This document shows, piece after piece, positions 52,131 to 64,000 of a stretch of DNA of 64,000 bases; position 1 is the stretch's first letter; every line of letters starts with the position of its first letter. Source of the stretch: Trissonchulus latispiculum. Taxonomy: Eukaryota; Nematoda; Enoplea; Enoplida; Ironidae. The notes under the pieces are model-generated. The model made no database searches and was not told the DNA's origin. It saw only the letters and a list, made by a program, of their open reading frames with translations. Both the position numbers and the translations under genes were made by a program. Location of the stretch: assembly GCA_030248195.1 (NCBI GenBank), contig JASAND010011160.1, positions 1 through 64,000 on the forward strand, in the 5' to 3' direction.

Positions 52131-53784
52131 TAATCCTCCCTCGCCCTGCTCTATATTTAGGCGACATACATATATATATACGTTTGATTTGTTGTTTGCT
52201 CTTGATTTGTTTAGTTCCTACTAACAACAGTTTAAATCGTCTAACCATATATTTCTCGTAATTGTAACCGTAATGATAGTATGTTACCTTATATCGAGTA
52301 AACACCTTTAGATTTAGATTTAATAACATAGGCGATTTGTTAAAAAACACAAAAAGTAAATAGTACGTATACTTATATAAATACACAAATAGTGTAAATA
52401 AATATAAATAACCATAGTTTCCTGGGGGGGTATTCCGATCCCCCCAAAATTTTCGACCAACTTTACCCCCCCAGATTTTTTGACTTACCCTCCCCAACTT
52501 TCGGCTACCCCCCCCCCCCCACCGAACCCCCCAACGATTTTTGGTCCCAAAAAGTTAGCTGATTCTGGCTTAAAAATTGTTCATTTTTTGAAACATTTTT
52601 CTCAAATTTTGTCTTAAAATCACTTTAAAACGGTGCAAAAGCGCCTAAAACCTTAAACACAAGCATTATTTTGAAGAAAAAAGGGCCAAATTACAGAAAA
52701 TTTTGCATTTTTTGGCCATTTTTTCGAAATTTCGAGGTCCGAATTCTGGGGGGGGGTTCCGGGGGGTACCGCCCATCACATTTCGGGGGTCGACCACCAA
52801 AATCCCAAGATTTATCCCCCCCCCCCGAGACACTAAGTTCCAGGGAAACTATGCCCCCAACTGGGGCGGGGGGGGGAGATGTTGGCAATTTACACCAAAT
52901 TTAGCATAACTTTACAACACAGGTTCTCCCTGTGGTAGGGGGTAGGTAGTCCCGCCGAAAAACGGCGAAAAATTGGGTATCTTTAGGGCAAATTTTGGTA
53001 AATTTTTCAAAAATGTACTATTTTTTGGCTTAAAGTGTTTATCATTGCGAGAAATACATGTTTCTAACTGTATTATGTGCTTTCTGACTCATTATTAATC
53101 TTACCAAGTTTTCGAGTATAAAAACAATGTCTCTAATGTCGAAATTGCTTCATAGTTGAACGTTCATTGGCATTGGAAACGGCTGAAAATGCGATCTTGG
53201 CATAAAAATAGAAAACTTTTCTTGGGGGAGGGTGGGAGGGGAGGTTCCTGGGGAAGTGTTGGGTGGTTTTCATTGGGGGCCCCCAAGAAAAGTTGGGAGG
53301 GGGGCGGGAGCCCGCGCCACCCCAAATCTCCGTTACACCTATGGGAGGGGTAGAAAAAATTTTTAGGGGGTAGGGTCGGTGACCCCTCCATTTTGGGGGA
53401 GGAGCACAACCCCCCCCCAACACACCTATTGGGGGAGGTCTAAAAAGGGGGCCCGCCCCCAAGATTTCGGGGGAGGCCCCCATAGGTCGTGTAACGGGGA
53501 TTTGGGTTGGGGGCCCCCTCCCCCGGAATTTGGGGTGCCCCTTTTAGACCCCCACAAACCTCCCCCAAAAACAATTTTCTATTTTTATGCTAAAAATCGC
53601 ATTTTCAGCCATTGCTAATGGCAGTGTTTTTTTTTGCTCAAAAACGCGTGTAATTACACACTTTTTCTGGAAAATAGCAAAAAAATTTTGGCGACTGTGT
53701 AACGTTACACGAAAATTTTGGACAAATTTTACCAAATGGTCGGAACTTTTTCCAATGCTCATTCATTTGTTTCCACACATTTAC
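52131..53784. repeat. Tail of the RT unit and G/C-tract repeats, copy 1
   Basis: Non-coding. After AT-rich tail sequence (to ~52425) come several G-run/C-run blocks (52430, 52510, 52745, 52815, 53222-53570) with short inverted matches. All recur in copy 2; a partial inverted relative is at 61420-61530. Confidence 0.6.
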
Positions 53785-54387
53785 AGTTTAGTAGTGTTTT
53801 CACTGTTGATAATGGTACCTTGCCTGACATTCCAAGTTTTGCGGATTCCAAAATAGATAGTGTAAATATAACGGAAGAAGTAATTTCCAAATATATAGAT
53901 AAGCTTCCAAATAAAAAATCGGCTGGACCGGATGGGTTTTCTTCTTTTCTGCTAAGGAATATCAAGCCAGTTATATTGAAACCACTACAACGAATATTTA
54001 TTGAGTTTTAATTCTGGGATTTTACCACGTCAATGGTTGGACGCAAGGATAGTCCCCATTTACAAGCGAAAAGGAAAAAATTCGGACCCTGCAAATTATA
54101 GGCCGGTGAGTTTAACGTGTGTTTGCTGTAAACTCTTTGAAAGTATTATCCGAGACGCGCTGGTAGATTACTTTAATATTAATAAGTTATTTTGTCCGCA
54201 ACAGCATGGTTTTTTGAAAAGAAAATCAACAGTTTCAAATGTTTTGATGTCAGTTTTTGACTGGGAGGAAATAGTTAATAAAGGAAAGGCAGTGCATACA
54301 TGTTATTTAGATTTAGCGAAGGCCTTCGATACAGTTACTCATGCAAAATTGTTGTTCAAATTAACAAAATATGGTGTTTGTGGCAGG
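53785..54387 (+). pseudogene. Non-LTR retrotransposon RT, N-terminal half
   Basis: Encodes FSSVFTVDNG, NKKSAGPDGFSS, and after a frame change near 54003 GILPRQWLDARIVPIYKRKG, NYRPVSLTCVCCKLFE, QQHGFLKRKSTVSN and YLDLAKAFDTVTH. It ends at TKYGVCG, where the hAT-like element interrupts it; the RT continues at 57702. No endonuclease domain is visible upstream. Confidence 0.87.
54376..54383. repeat. 8-bp target duplication GTTTGTGG (left)
   Basis: Matches 57702-57709, on the far side of the hAT-like element copy 2. It shows this element inserted into the RT gene. Confidence 0.75.
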
Positions 54388-55526
54388 CACTAGCGTAGAT
54401 ACGGGGCGGGCGGGGCGGGCGGCCGCCCTCCCCGAAATAATGGCTTTGCCCCCCTGAAAATTTGGGCAAATGAAAAATTTTACGCCCGCGCGGAGCGCGG
54501 GCGTTTAATGTGATTAGAAACATGCACAAATTGTACATTAATGCTTCAAAATAGCTCAACATTGATGCATTTTCTACACCATTAAAAAATTTTTGCGCCT
54601 TCGGCGCGAATTTTGGCTATTTACATTATCAAAATTATTATTTTTCATTAAGCATGCTAACGAATGTTTGTATATATAACTACTTGCTTTGCAGTTTTGC
54701 TGTTAAATATCTGCGTTATTCCCAACATCTCAGCTTCGGCATAATTGGTTGATATAATCAGGATACGCAGTTCTTAATGGGAGCATCCTAATAGTTTGAG
54801 TTTTCGGACAAGACAGTAAACGTAGAAAATAGCAAATATATAAAGGTGCGAAATGTTGTTAGACAATTGATAAATCATTGTAAAGAATTAAATGTTTCAA
54901 TAGCGTTTAATGGCGAACTTTAAAAATTTTCTCAACTTCTGGGGGGTCCGCCCCCAGACCCCCCGTTTGGGACTTGTGTACCTATTATAATTAGACCTCT
55001 GCTAGTTTGCTTTACTTTACCTTAGTTTACCTGCTTTGTAGTTCTGTTATTAACTGCATTATTCCAAACATGATCTGCCTTCAACGACGGATAATGGATA
55101 TGCTTAGAATACCCTGTTCCAAATGGGAGCATCTTAGTCTTAGTTTTCGTACGGGATTGTGGAAGTCAAAAATTTAAATAGGTAGCAAATTAAACTACAA
55201 AATTTAGTTTGGGAACTGATAATATACAATGCAAAGAATTCAATGTTTCAGCAGCGTTTTAACGGCAAAATTTAAAAATTTTCTCAACTTCTGGGGGCTC
55301 CGCCCCCAGACCCCCCGCTTTGGGTTTTTGCGTGCCGCTTTCGGTTACAACAGCATTAAGCTATGTATATATATATATATGTACTGAACTAGAAAACATA
55401 TTAACAGGGAAAGTTACAGCATATGTAGCGTGCATACAATTATTGCGCAAAAAATGAAATTTGCCCCCCCCCCCAGCCTTCGGTCAACACCGCCCCCCCT
55501 GAAAATTTTTCGTACCTACGCTACTG
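54388..55526. mobile_element. hAT-like element (1139 bp) inserted in the tip of another hAT-like element
   Basis: Tips CACTAGCGTAGATACG and, inverted, CAGTAGCGTAGGTACG. An 8-bp duplication GTGGCAGG lies at 54380-54387 and 55527-55534, the hAT signature. G/C-rich ends and two GGGGG(T/C)TCCGCCCCC boxes. Non-coding. Confidence 0.85.
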
Positions 55527-55534
55527 GTGGCAGG

Positions 55535-57701
55535 GATTTTTTTTTCAAAATCGGACCTGTGTAAATCTTGTGTAAATTTAAATTTCAGTGTGTATTTTTG
55601 TTTGAAGCTGTGTAAAATCTAAAAGCATTGTTTTTCAGATATAATACGAAATAAAATAAATTTAAACGTTATTTTCCAATCATTCAAGTCAACGTTCTGC
55701 TAGCTGCACTTGTGTAACTTCCCGGAAGAACCCAACGGGGAGTCCGGGGGGCGGAGCCCCCCAGACGCTGAGGAAATTTTGTAAATTGTAATAAAATTCA
55801 CAATGGAAAAGTCTAGAAAGAAAGATTAATCAGTTAAGGGGGGGGAGCTACGAATTTCACTAAAAGTTCGATGTTGGAAAAGCTAGCTAGTCTTTTGCCA
55901 TATAATAGTATTAAGTTTGGTGTAAAATAGTTTAAAGTTTGAAAGAATTCCATGCAGCTTAGCGTCCTGTGGAGCCATCAGAATTTAGTGTTGGCGGTCC
56001 AAAGCTCGACATGACACGTACACAAACTTTGCCTCGCCCTGATCGCTATGCGCAAAGTACAGTACCCAAATTTTCCAGAAATAGTACTGACATATAGCGC
56101 TTTGATATCGTGTAAAATAATCTTTAGACCAGTGTATACTTTTCTGTGCGATACAATCAAAGTGCGAAAAATTGGGTCTTGTAGGTCTATACGGGTGGAG
56201 GTTAACTAACGTCTAATGAGCTGTGATTTATCAAGGGAGCCCAACTTTGCTCCAATTAATACTCCAAGTATCTGTCTTAACTTATGTAAAAAGGACGTGA
56301 TTTCGTTAATCCGCAGTTAGTTCGCAGTGCTAGATTACATAATCGATATTGTCGCTGATTTTTGGTGCCATTTCGAAGATGTGAGTCAATTACTCCAAAG
56401 TACTGTGGCGGAATCGGCTGAAACCTGTCGCATTACAGGCCAGTGAGTGTAGCAAGATGTGCAGAAAGCTAGGTCACTAAACCTCGCTTCAACATTTAGA
56501 AATGCTAGATTTATTTCAAGAAGTATGGTTGGCTATCGCTCCGAAAAGCTCTAAGACAGTAGTAAGCGCATACTGAACGAAGGAAGCGTCATATCAAAAA
56601 ACGGATGTCATATTCGGATTCAGCAGGTCAAATAACCCTATAAGCACCTTTTTGGCAAAATCGGAGACAAAAAATGTTTTGACCCCATTTTTACTGCGCT
56701 TAGCTAGCTTTTCAGGTGTAAAAATAAGGGTTATTTCTTAACAAAAAGTTTGCTAGCACACAAACCAGAAAACCAAAACCCTCGAAACTCACAGACAGTT
56801 TGCCCCTATTAGAGCCTGATATTTGGTAAAAAGCTGGGGTAGGCTAGGGGCTGTCAATTTTATTAGATCGAAAACAGCGCACGGTCACATCGCAACTTTT
56901 TGTCAAATTTCAAACTTTGAGCTGTTATAGCTGAAGAAGGAAGCAACGCTCGAAAGCCGGAATACTTTTAATATTTAGCACTAGTAACAGTTAACATTTG
57001 TGGCTAAAAGTTTCAGAATTGGTCAAACCGTTAATCCACCAGAGTTCAGAAAATCTTTTTCAAAAAACCCACTTTTCGCACCAAAATTTCGACTTTGGCG
57101 TAGTGCCAGAATCGATGTGTGTTAGATATAATAATGCCCACTACGGACTATTTAACCTTGATATGTTAGCTAATCATATGCCAAAAGGTAGGTCTCTCTG
57201 AAGAAGTTGGGCAAAACCGTTCGTAGCCCCCCCCCCTTAAATGTCAAAACTAGATCTCCTACTGAAACGATTTCTTTATTTTTCCAACTTTTTGGAATAC
57301 TTTTTCTCTCAAACACGCTGGTTACGTACTAAAAGGTTTGAAGCTTTAATTGCTGCTGGGGATGGATCCATTATGGACAGAAAACACCAATTCTACAATA
57401 GATACCTAGAACAGCGGGGGGTCTGAGGGGCGCAGCCCCCCAGAAGTTGAGAAATTTTTTAAAAAATTAAAATTGAAAATTAAATGATTGGAAAGAGGTG
57501 GGGTCTGGGGGCGGCAGCCCCCAGCTAAAAGCTAGAGCTATTTTAAATATAAAAGGCTTGAAAACTATTTTTTCAGAGCACTTTTTGCCAAACATATTCA
57601 AAAATTTTGCTGTGTATTTTTGTGTGTAAATTAGTTTTTCACTGTGTAAATTTATTTTTTTTGTGTAAATACACAGTATTTTACACAAAAAGAAAACCAT
57701 G
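55535..57701 (+). mobile_element. hAT-like element, copy 2, main part
   Basis: The first 4 bases (CAGG) lie at 54384-54387, split off by the 1139-bp insertion. The right end AAAACCATG is followed by GTTTGTGG. Non-autonomous; net length 2171 bp. Confidence 0.7.
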
Positions 57702-58731
57702 GTTTGTGGCAAATTACTTAATTGGATTAAAGGTTTTCTTTCTGACAGAACTCAGTTCGTGGAATTGAATGGTTGTAAATCAGCTAGATCGAAAGTTACA
57801 AGTGGAGTTCCTCAAGGAACTGTTCTCGGCACTGTTCTTTTCCTCATTTTTATTAATGATATTGTTACTTCAGTTAAGTCCGCTAAAATTCTGATTTATG
57901 CCGATGACGTTAAACTGTACATTGAAACTTGTCGATCTACCGTTTCTGATCCACGTTTACAGGAAGAACTTAGGCGGCTGTATGAATGGTCGTTAACATG
58001 GCAACTGAGTCTTGCCATTTCTAAATGTTCAGTCTCTGTTTACGGTCCAAGCATACAACCGCCGCTATACACTATAAATAATGAAATTTTGCCAATTACT
58101 TTGAGCATGCGTGATCTTGGATTTTTAATTAGCAGTGATTTCAAATTTAGTGAGCATTGCGAAAATATTTTTAAAAAAGCTATGAGAGTGCAAGCTTTGT
58201 TTTTTAGAGTTTTTAAGTGCAGAGACAAAAATTTTATGCTTAAATTTTTTACAACTTATGTCAGACCTATAGTTGAATCGGGTAGTGCAGTCTGGTCTCC
58301 TCATCTTTTAAAAGATATAGACCAAATAGAAAATATCCAGCACAGGTTTACAAAGCGAATATATACCTGCTGTAGCTGATTTGCCGTATAAACAACGCTT
58401 GATACAATTAGGCTTAGATTCACTTGAATTAAGGCGAATACGAACAGATCTCAAGGTAATGTACAAAATAGTTACCCAAATTTTTGATGTCCCCTTTGAT
58501 ATGGCTTTTCAGTACGCTACACAATCTGGTACCAGAAGTCATAGTCTGAGAATTAATTTACCTAGGAGAGTATCTTCTAATTCTTTAAATAACTTATTTC
58601 ATATCAGAATAGTCGCAATGTGGAATTTACTCCCTGAGCTTGTAGTTACAGCTCAAAGCTTTAACACTTTTAGTAATGCTTTGGCTTCCGTTGATTTATC
58701 AGGTTTTGTTAGGGGGCGTGGGGTCAGCTGA
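57699..58731 (+). pseudogene. Non-LTR retrotransposon RT, C-terminal half, copy 2
   Basis: Same motifs as copy 1 (GVPQG, YADD, YVRPIVESG). It shares the frame change after TCCS but keeps an intact WNLLPELVV segment, ending RGRGVS. The shared frame change predates the duplication. Confidence 0.88.
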
Positions 58732-60394
58732 TCACGTAATCCTCCCTCGCCCTGCTCTATATTTAGGCGACATACATATATATATACGTTTGATTTGTTG
58801 TTTGCTCTTGATTTGTTTAGTTCCTACTAACAACAGTTTAAATCGTCTAACCATATATTTCTCGTAATTGTAACCGTAATGATAGTATGTTACCTTATAT
58901 CGAGTAAACACCTTTAGATTTAGATTTAATAACATAGGCGATTTGTTAAAAAACACAAAAAGTAAATAGTACGTATACTTATATAAATACACAAATAGTG
59001 TAAATAAATATAAATAACCATAGTTTCCTGGGGGGTATTCCGATCCCCCCAAAATTTTCGACCAACTTTACCCCCCCAGATTTTTTGACTTACCCTCCCC
59101 AACTTTCGGCTACCCCCCCCCCACCGAACCTCCCCAACGATTTTTGGTCCCAAAAAGTTAGCTGATTCTGGCCTAAAAATTGTTCATTTTTTGAAACATT
59201 TTTCTCAAATTTTATCTTAAAATCACTTTAAAACGGTGCAAAAGCGCCTAAAACCTTAAACACAAGCATTATTTTGAAGAAAAAAGGGCCAAATTACAGA
59301 AAATTTTGCATTTTTTGGCCATTTTTCGAAATTTCGAGGTCCGAATTCTGGGGGGGGGGGGTTCCGGGGTGTACCGCCCATCACATTTCGGGGGTCGACC
59401 ACCAAAATCCCAAGATTTACCCCCCCCCCCCGAGACACTAAGTTCCAGGGAAACTATGCCCCCAACTGGGGCGGGGGGGGGTAGATGTTGGCAATTTATA
59501 TACACCAAATTTAGCATAACTTTACAACACAGGTTCTCCCTGTGGTAGGGGGTAGGTAGTCCCGCCGAAAAACGGCGAAAAATTGGGTATCTTTAGGGCA
59601 AATTTTGGTAAATTTTTCAGAAATGTACTATTTTTTGGCTTAAAGTGTTTATCATTGCGAGAAATACATGTTTCTAACTGTATTATGTGCTTTCTGACTC
59701 ATTATTAATCTTACCAAGTTTTCGAGTATAAAAACAATGTCTCTAATGTCGAAATTGCTTCATAGTTGAACGTTCATTGGCATTGGAAACGGCTGAAAAT
59801 GCGATCTTGGCATAAAAATAGAAAACTTTTCTTGGGGGAGGGTGGGAGGGGAGGTTCCTGGGGAAGTGTTGGGTGGTTTTCATTGGGGGCCCCCAAGAAA
59901 AGTTGGGAGGGGGGCGGGAGCCCGCGCCACCCCAAATCTCCGTTACACCTATGGGAGGGGTAGAAAAAATTTTTTGGGGGTAGGGTCGGTGACCCCTCCA
60001 TTTTGGGGGAGGAGCACAACCCCCCCCCCAACACACCTATTGGGGGAGGTCTGAAAAGGGGGCCCGCCCCCAAGATTTCGGGGGAGGCCCCCATAGGTCG
60101 TGTAACGGGGATTTGGGTTGGGGACCCCCTCCCCCGGAATTTGGGGTGCCCCTTTTAGACCCCCACAAACCTCCCCCAAAAACAATTTTCTATTCTTATG
60201 CTAAAAATCGCATTTTCAGCCATTGCTAATGGCAGTGTTTTTTTTGCTCAAAAACGCGTGTAATTACACACTTTTTCTGGAAAATAGCAAAAAAATTTTG
60301 GCGACTGTGTAACGTTACACGAAAATTTTGGACAAATTTTACCAAATGGTCGGAACTTTTTCCAATGCTCATTCATTTGTTTCCACACATTTAC
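58732..60394. repeat. Tail and G/C-tract repeats, copy 2
   Basis: Counterpart of 52131-53784. Non-coding. Confidence 0.6.
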
Positions 60395-62006
60395 CGTTTC
60401 TGGGGGGCTTCGCCCCCCAGACCCCCCTTTGGCACCATGTCGTGCATTTTATTTTCGGTAGTATTTAAGTATTAGTTATATGCATATTATATTTGCTATA
60501 TTTTTTCGTTCTTGTATTAAAAACGCGTACACACCAAAAATTTTTCAGTTTATGAAGCGAAATTTAACTGGTTCCTTGCAAAGTTTTGTGCTACAGGAGG
60601 CCTTTCGAAAAATTATGCTCCTTCGGTGCACTGGTGTTTTCCTTCGTTCTATCAAGTCAAAACCAATAAATGCAAATCATCGATGTAATTGCTCAATTTT
60701 TTAATTTTGTTGATCTGATTTGTGAAACTCCAAATATTGCTGTAAATAAGATGTTAAAATTTTACTTATAATTTTTTAACGGAATAATTTTGTTAACAAT
60801 AAAATTGTATACATGTGTTAAGCAAAACGCGAGTAAATTAGGAATTTTTAGGTAGTTACACACTTTTTTCTGAAAAATAGCAAAAAATTTTGGAGAGGTG
60901 TGTAACGTTACACATAAGCCGTCGGCGAAAGAAAAACACTAATGGCGAAAATCATGAAATCATTAAGTAATTTTAACATTAGCCAGTGTTTTTAAACTCG
61001 AAAACTTGATTGCCATCATGTTTCTGAGCACAGAATAAGGTCAATATTGAGTCCAGAAGTCCATAAAATCGTTATAAATGTATATTTCTCGCAATACTAA
61101 ACACGTTAAGCCAAAATGTGGACTTTTTTGAAAAATGATGCAAAAGATGCCATAAAATATGCAATTTTAGGCCAATTTTCGCGCCGTCGGCGCGACTACC
61201 ACCGCACCCCCCCCCCTAGGGGGGGGGGAGGAGGGCGTGTGCCCCCCAAAAATTTCTGGGGGGTTTGGAAAAATGGGGTTACCCCACCCCCCACCCCCAA
61301 TTACTCCTATGGAGGCCCCAAACCCAGATTCCCGTTATATACACATATGTGTTTGACCGGTCAGACACATAGCGTCTACCCACCCATTATTAGCTTCCCT
61401 GGAACCTTGGGTCTGGAGGGGGGGCTATATCTTGGAAGGTTGGTGGTCGACCCAAGAAATGTGACGGGGTATGGTATCCCCCAAAATTTTCGGTAATTTA
61501 GCCCCTTTTTCTTCAAAATAAGGCCTGTTTTTAACGTTTTATATATATAGTCAGAGGGGGGGGGGAAAGCATCACCGCCAAAGTGGGGGAAAAACAACGG
61601 CTCAGCCTGCTCGACTGGCACACGAGATACAAAATTTAGTGCAAATGAAAGTTCGAGTCTTAAGATCATAATACAAATTACCTTACCTGTCGATTCAGCG
61701 TTCGTGTGGCATGGGTCCGAAGTTGATACCCAAAAATTGCCCAAAAACCTACGGTTTTTTCAAATTTTCTAAGATTATGCCATGCCAACTTACTGGTAAT
61801 AGTTACAGGAGTTCTTTTGTGCATGAAGGGGTTTGTGGATGTGCTCTATAACGTGGGCTAGTCGGTTTTTCGCTAGGTCACACGGTTGAGAAATAGTGAC
61901 CATCTTTTCCCCCACACTTTTCCCACCAGAGGGGGGAAAACAACGGTGTGCTTTTTCCCCGCAGTTTCCTTTTTTTGATTTAAGCAAAAATAACGACTAA
62001 TTGTTT
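60395..62006. other. Repeat-derived non-coding sequence
   Basis: Contains a GGGGGGCTTCGCCCCCC box (60399-60427), a G/C-tract block at 61180-61330, and an inverted relative of the 52670-52810 repeat at 61420-61530. No gene. Confidence 0.5.
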
Positions 62007-63027
62007 CATAGGCGTAGATAAGGGGGGCGCGCGGGCGGGGCGCCCCCCCCGAGCCCTTTTGCCCCCCTGGAAATTGTAAGCAGAAAAATTTTTGAAGGTC
62101 CCGCGCGCAGCGCGGGGCTTATCATATTGCGCCGTTTTTTTGCTGGCGAAGTAGTCTGAAATACAGGTTTTAACCTTTAATTTCTCGAAAAAATCGCTAG
62201 CTCTGAACCAAACTAGAAAACAATTTTGTGCGAAAGTTACTGGAAAAATAGGTTTAAAACATAATAGTATAAAAATTTTATACTGGGGGCTGGTCACCCA
62301 TACTCCCGCTTGTTTGCGTTCTTACTCATATTGCTAACTGCTAGGACAAGCTGATACGTATATATGGTTTCTGTCTTTTAGTCGTGCAGATGTGGCACTT
62401 ATAAAGAAAGTGTTCAAAATTAATTCCTCAGGGAGTCTAAATTGAAAAATGCTACAACTTCAGAGGGGTTCCGCCCCCCCCAGACCCCCCGTTGGTCCTA
62501 TTTCTTTGCGACATTTGGTTTCTCCACAGCGCTTCCACGCGTACAATTCTAGCTCTCATATTATCTGCTGATCTGAAATACACAGCAAGAAAATGCTTAG
62601 AAAGAATTGTTTTCATGTCTAAATATCAAAAATTCTCAACTTCTGGAGATTTAAAATCGATTCAGTCAAAAATTTAAAAAAGTTAAAAGTTTTCAACTTT
62701 GGTATTAAGAATAATATATATATAAAGTTTCTCTAGCAGTTCTGAATAAGCAAAATCTGAAAAAAACTTTAATAGTAAGCCGTTTTTGGTAAAAATCTGA
62801 AAAAGTTTCTTAATTTTACTATTTAAATTAACGCTTCAGCAGCCGTTTTTGCTGACAATCTGAAAAACTCAATTTTATTTTTCAAAAATATCGCAAGTTA
62901 CGATTATTGTGGGTCACGGAAAAAAATTGCTCAATTTCGGGGGGGGTTCGGTCTCTTGGACCCCCCCCCCACCCCTCCCCCCCCTAGAATCCGCCCACCC
63001 CGAAGCAAAGACCTATCTCCGCCACTG
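62007..63027. mobile_element. hAT-like element (1021 bp), 8-bp duplication AATTGTTT
   Basis: Tips CATAGGCGTAGATAAGG and, inverted, CAGTGGCGGAGATAGG. AATTGTTT lies at 61999-62006 and 63028-63035. G/C-tract ends and an internal G/C box near 62464. Non-coding. Confidence 0.85.
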
Positions 63028-64000
63028 AATTGTTTACTCATTTGAACTGTTATACCCCCAATTTAACTTCCGGTGCCGAAAAGCGCCATTTCACCTACCC
63101 TGTGGAGGAATGCTGGCAAATATTCGCAGGGGGGGGGGGGGCAAATCGTGCCGATAACAAGAAAATTAGTGTCCATAAACAATATTTTTGTGATATTATG
63201 AACTGTGGACATTCCAGAGAGTTTCACAAGTGTGGATATGCAAACGACTACACCCGAACGAAATGGATGACCCCTGAACAGTTTTGTGCGATTTTGCCAC
63301 CCATCATACAGGCCCACCCGGGGGGTGGGGGGGGGGTTCAAAGGGGTCTAGACCCCCCTTTTGAGATGACAAAATAGAAAAATTTTTGCTATTTTTATGG
63401 CAAAAACAGCTATTTTAGAAAATGCTCTCGCTTTATGCAAGAAATAAACGTCCAATGTACTGTTTTTGGGCAAAAATGCAAAAATTCTTCAACTTCTGGG
63501 GCTCCGCCCCAGGCCGAATTGCATTTTTCCTCGGACCCCCCCTTTTCAAAATCCTGGGTGCGGGCCTGCCATCATAAATAAAACACTCAATTTCTTGCGG
63601 GTTAATATTGCAAAATGGTGTATTTTATTATTGCAAGTTAACACAAAAGGCGATTAAATTATAAATTACCGCAAAAAATAAGATTTTGTAGGCCAAAAAT
63701 CTTAATTTTCTAGCAATGTTGGCCCATTTTCTTAAATTTAATATATATGATGGATAATACTAGCGTAGCCGAAAAAAATTTCGGGGGAATGCAAAATTTT
63801 TGGGGGGTCTGGGGGGCGGAGCCCACCAAAGCTGAGAAATTTTCTATTTCGTGGCCTTCATTAAAAAGATTTTTACACAGAGTATTTGTTGAAATTACGA
63901 TAATTTTTAAAGCGCAGTGCGTTTCATGCACCCAAATGATGCAGAAGGTGGTCAAAGTACACCAAATGCAATAATTGGTACTCGTTTTTAAGCTCGAAAC
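63028..64000. other. Non-coding, start of another hAT-like element near 63755
   Basis: G runs at 63130 and 63320, a G/C box at 63497-63512, and ACTAGCGTAGCCG (63759-63771) like the tip of the 54388 element; its other end would be outside the window. No gene. Confidence 0.45.

Larger units (their letters stand above)
48918..53784 (+). repeat. Direct duplication, copy 1 (4.87 kb)
   Basis: Nearly identical to 55531-60394 (offset about 6605 bp), with scattered substitutions, differing C/G run lengths and an 11-bp extra duplication near 50540. The left breakpoint is exactly the tip of the hAT-like element. The right breakpoint is inside a retroelement leader. Confidence 0.92.
55531..60394 (+). 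repeat. Direct duplication, copy 2 (4.86 kb)
   Basis: Second copy of 48918-53784. Here the left neighbour is the matching N-terminal RT half plus target duplication, so this copy is the ancestral arrangement. After 60394 the similarity stops at a GGGGGGCTTCGCCCCCC box. Confidence 0.9.

Noticed and set aside
53133..53618. Proline/glycine-rich frames, repeated at 59743-60185
   Set aside because: Read-through of G/C-tract repeats duplicated with the 4.87-kb segment.

Overview
The window is nuclear DNA of a multicellular animal, almost certainly an invertebrate. Its genes have introns with GT/AG borders, one gene encodes a CUB/LDLa transmembrane receptor, and an LTR retrotransposon has a primer site matching animal tRNA-Gln. 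The sequence does not fix the phylum. Two host genes can be read, both on the minus strand. Most of the rest is transposable elements, many of them palindromic and nested inside one another.

Layout. Positions 1-4300 hold a fragment of a ubiquitin-protease (USP) domain, a satellite of about 149 bp, and two copies of a 26-nt terminal hairpin. Positions 4321-20594 hold the first four coding exons of the ribosome-biogenesis gene KRR1; its 3' exons are not in the window. KRR1 intron 1 is 14.5 kb. It carries a 9.1-kb Ty3/gypsy LTR retrotransposon (6119-15197, 4-bp target duplication CATT) and a large palindrome (15840-19782). That palindrome is itself interrupted by a 2.78-kb satellite-bearing element. 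Positions 20.6-28.0 kb are non-coding and full of fold-back elements. Positions 28114-39775 hold a complete 12-exon gene for a single-pass receptor (about 1045 aa): signal peptide, CUB-type domains, one LDLa module, a membrane segment, and a long tail with a PPxY motif. I spliced it by hand, and codon phase is kept across all 11 introns. Positions 39.8-64 kb contain no host gene I can recognise. They hold nested DNA transposons, two SINE-like retroposons, G/C-tract elements, and a 4.87-kb direct duplication of a hAT-interrupted non-LTR retrotransposon.

Most interesting points. (1) The LTR element has an envelope-like glycoprotein embedded between Gag and protease in the same open frame, instead of downstream of pol. 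(2) A family of elements ends in a 26-nt hairpin followed by GA and carries central satellites of about 150 bp. One copy sits in a palindrome arm, so the empty site can be read from the other arm; it shows no target duplication, as expected for rolling-circle (Helitron-like) insertion. (3) A 242-bp retroposon with a 15-bp target duplication appears to derive from a highly structured RNA that I do not recognise. (4) The KRR1 intron insertions and the duplicated non-LTR locus give a relative order of insertion events.

All family names rest on motifs read by eye; no search or folding program was run.
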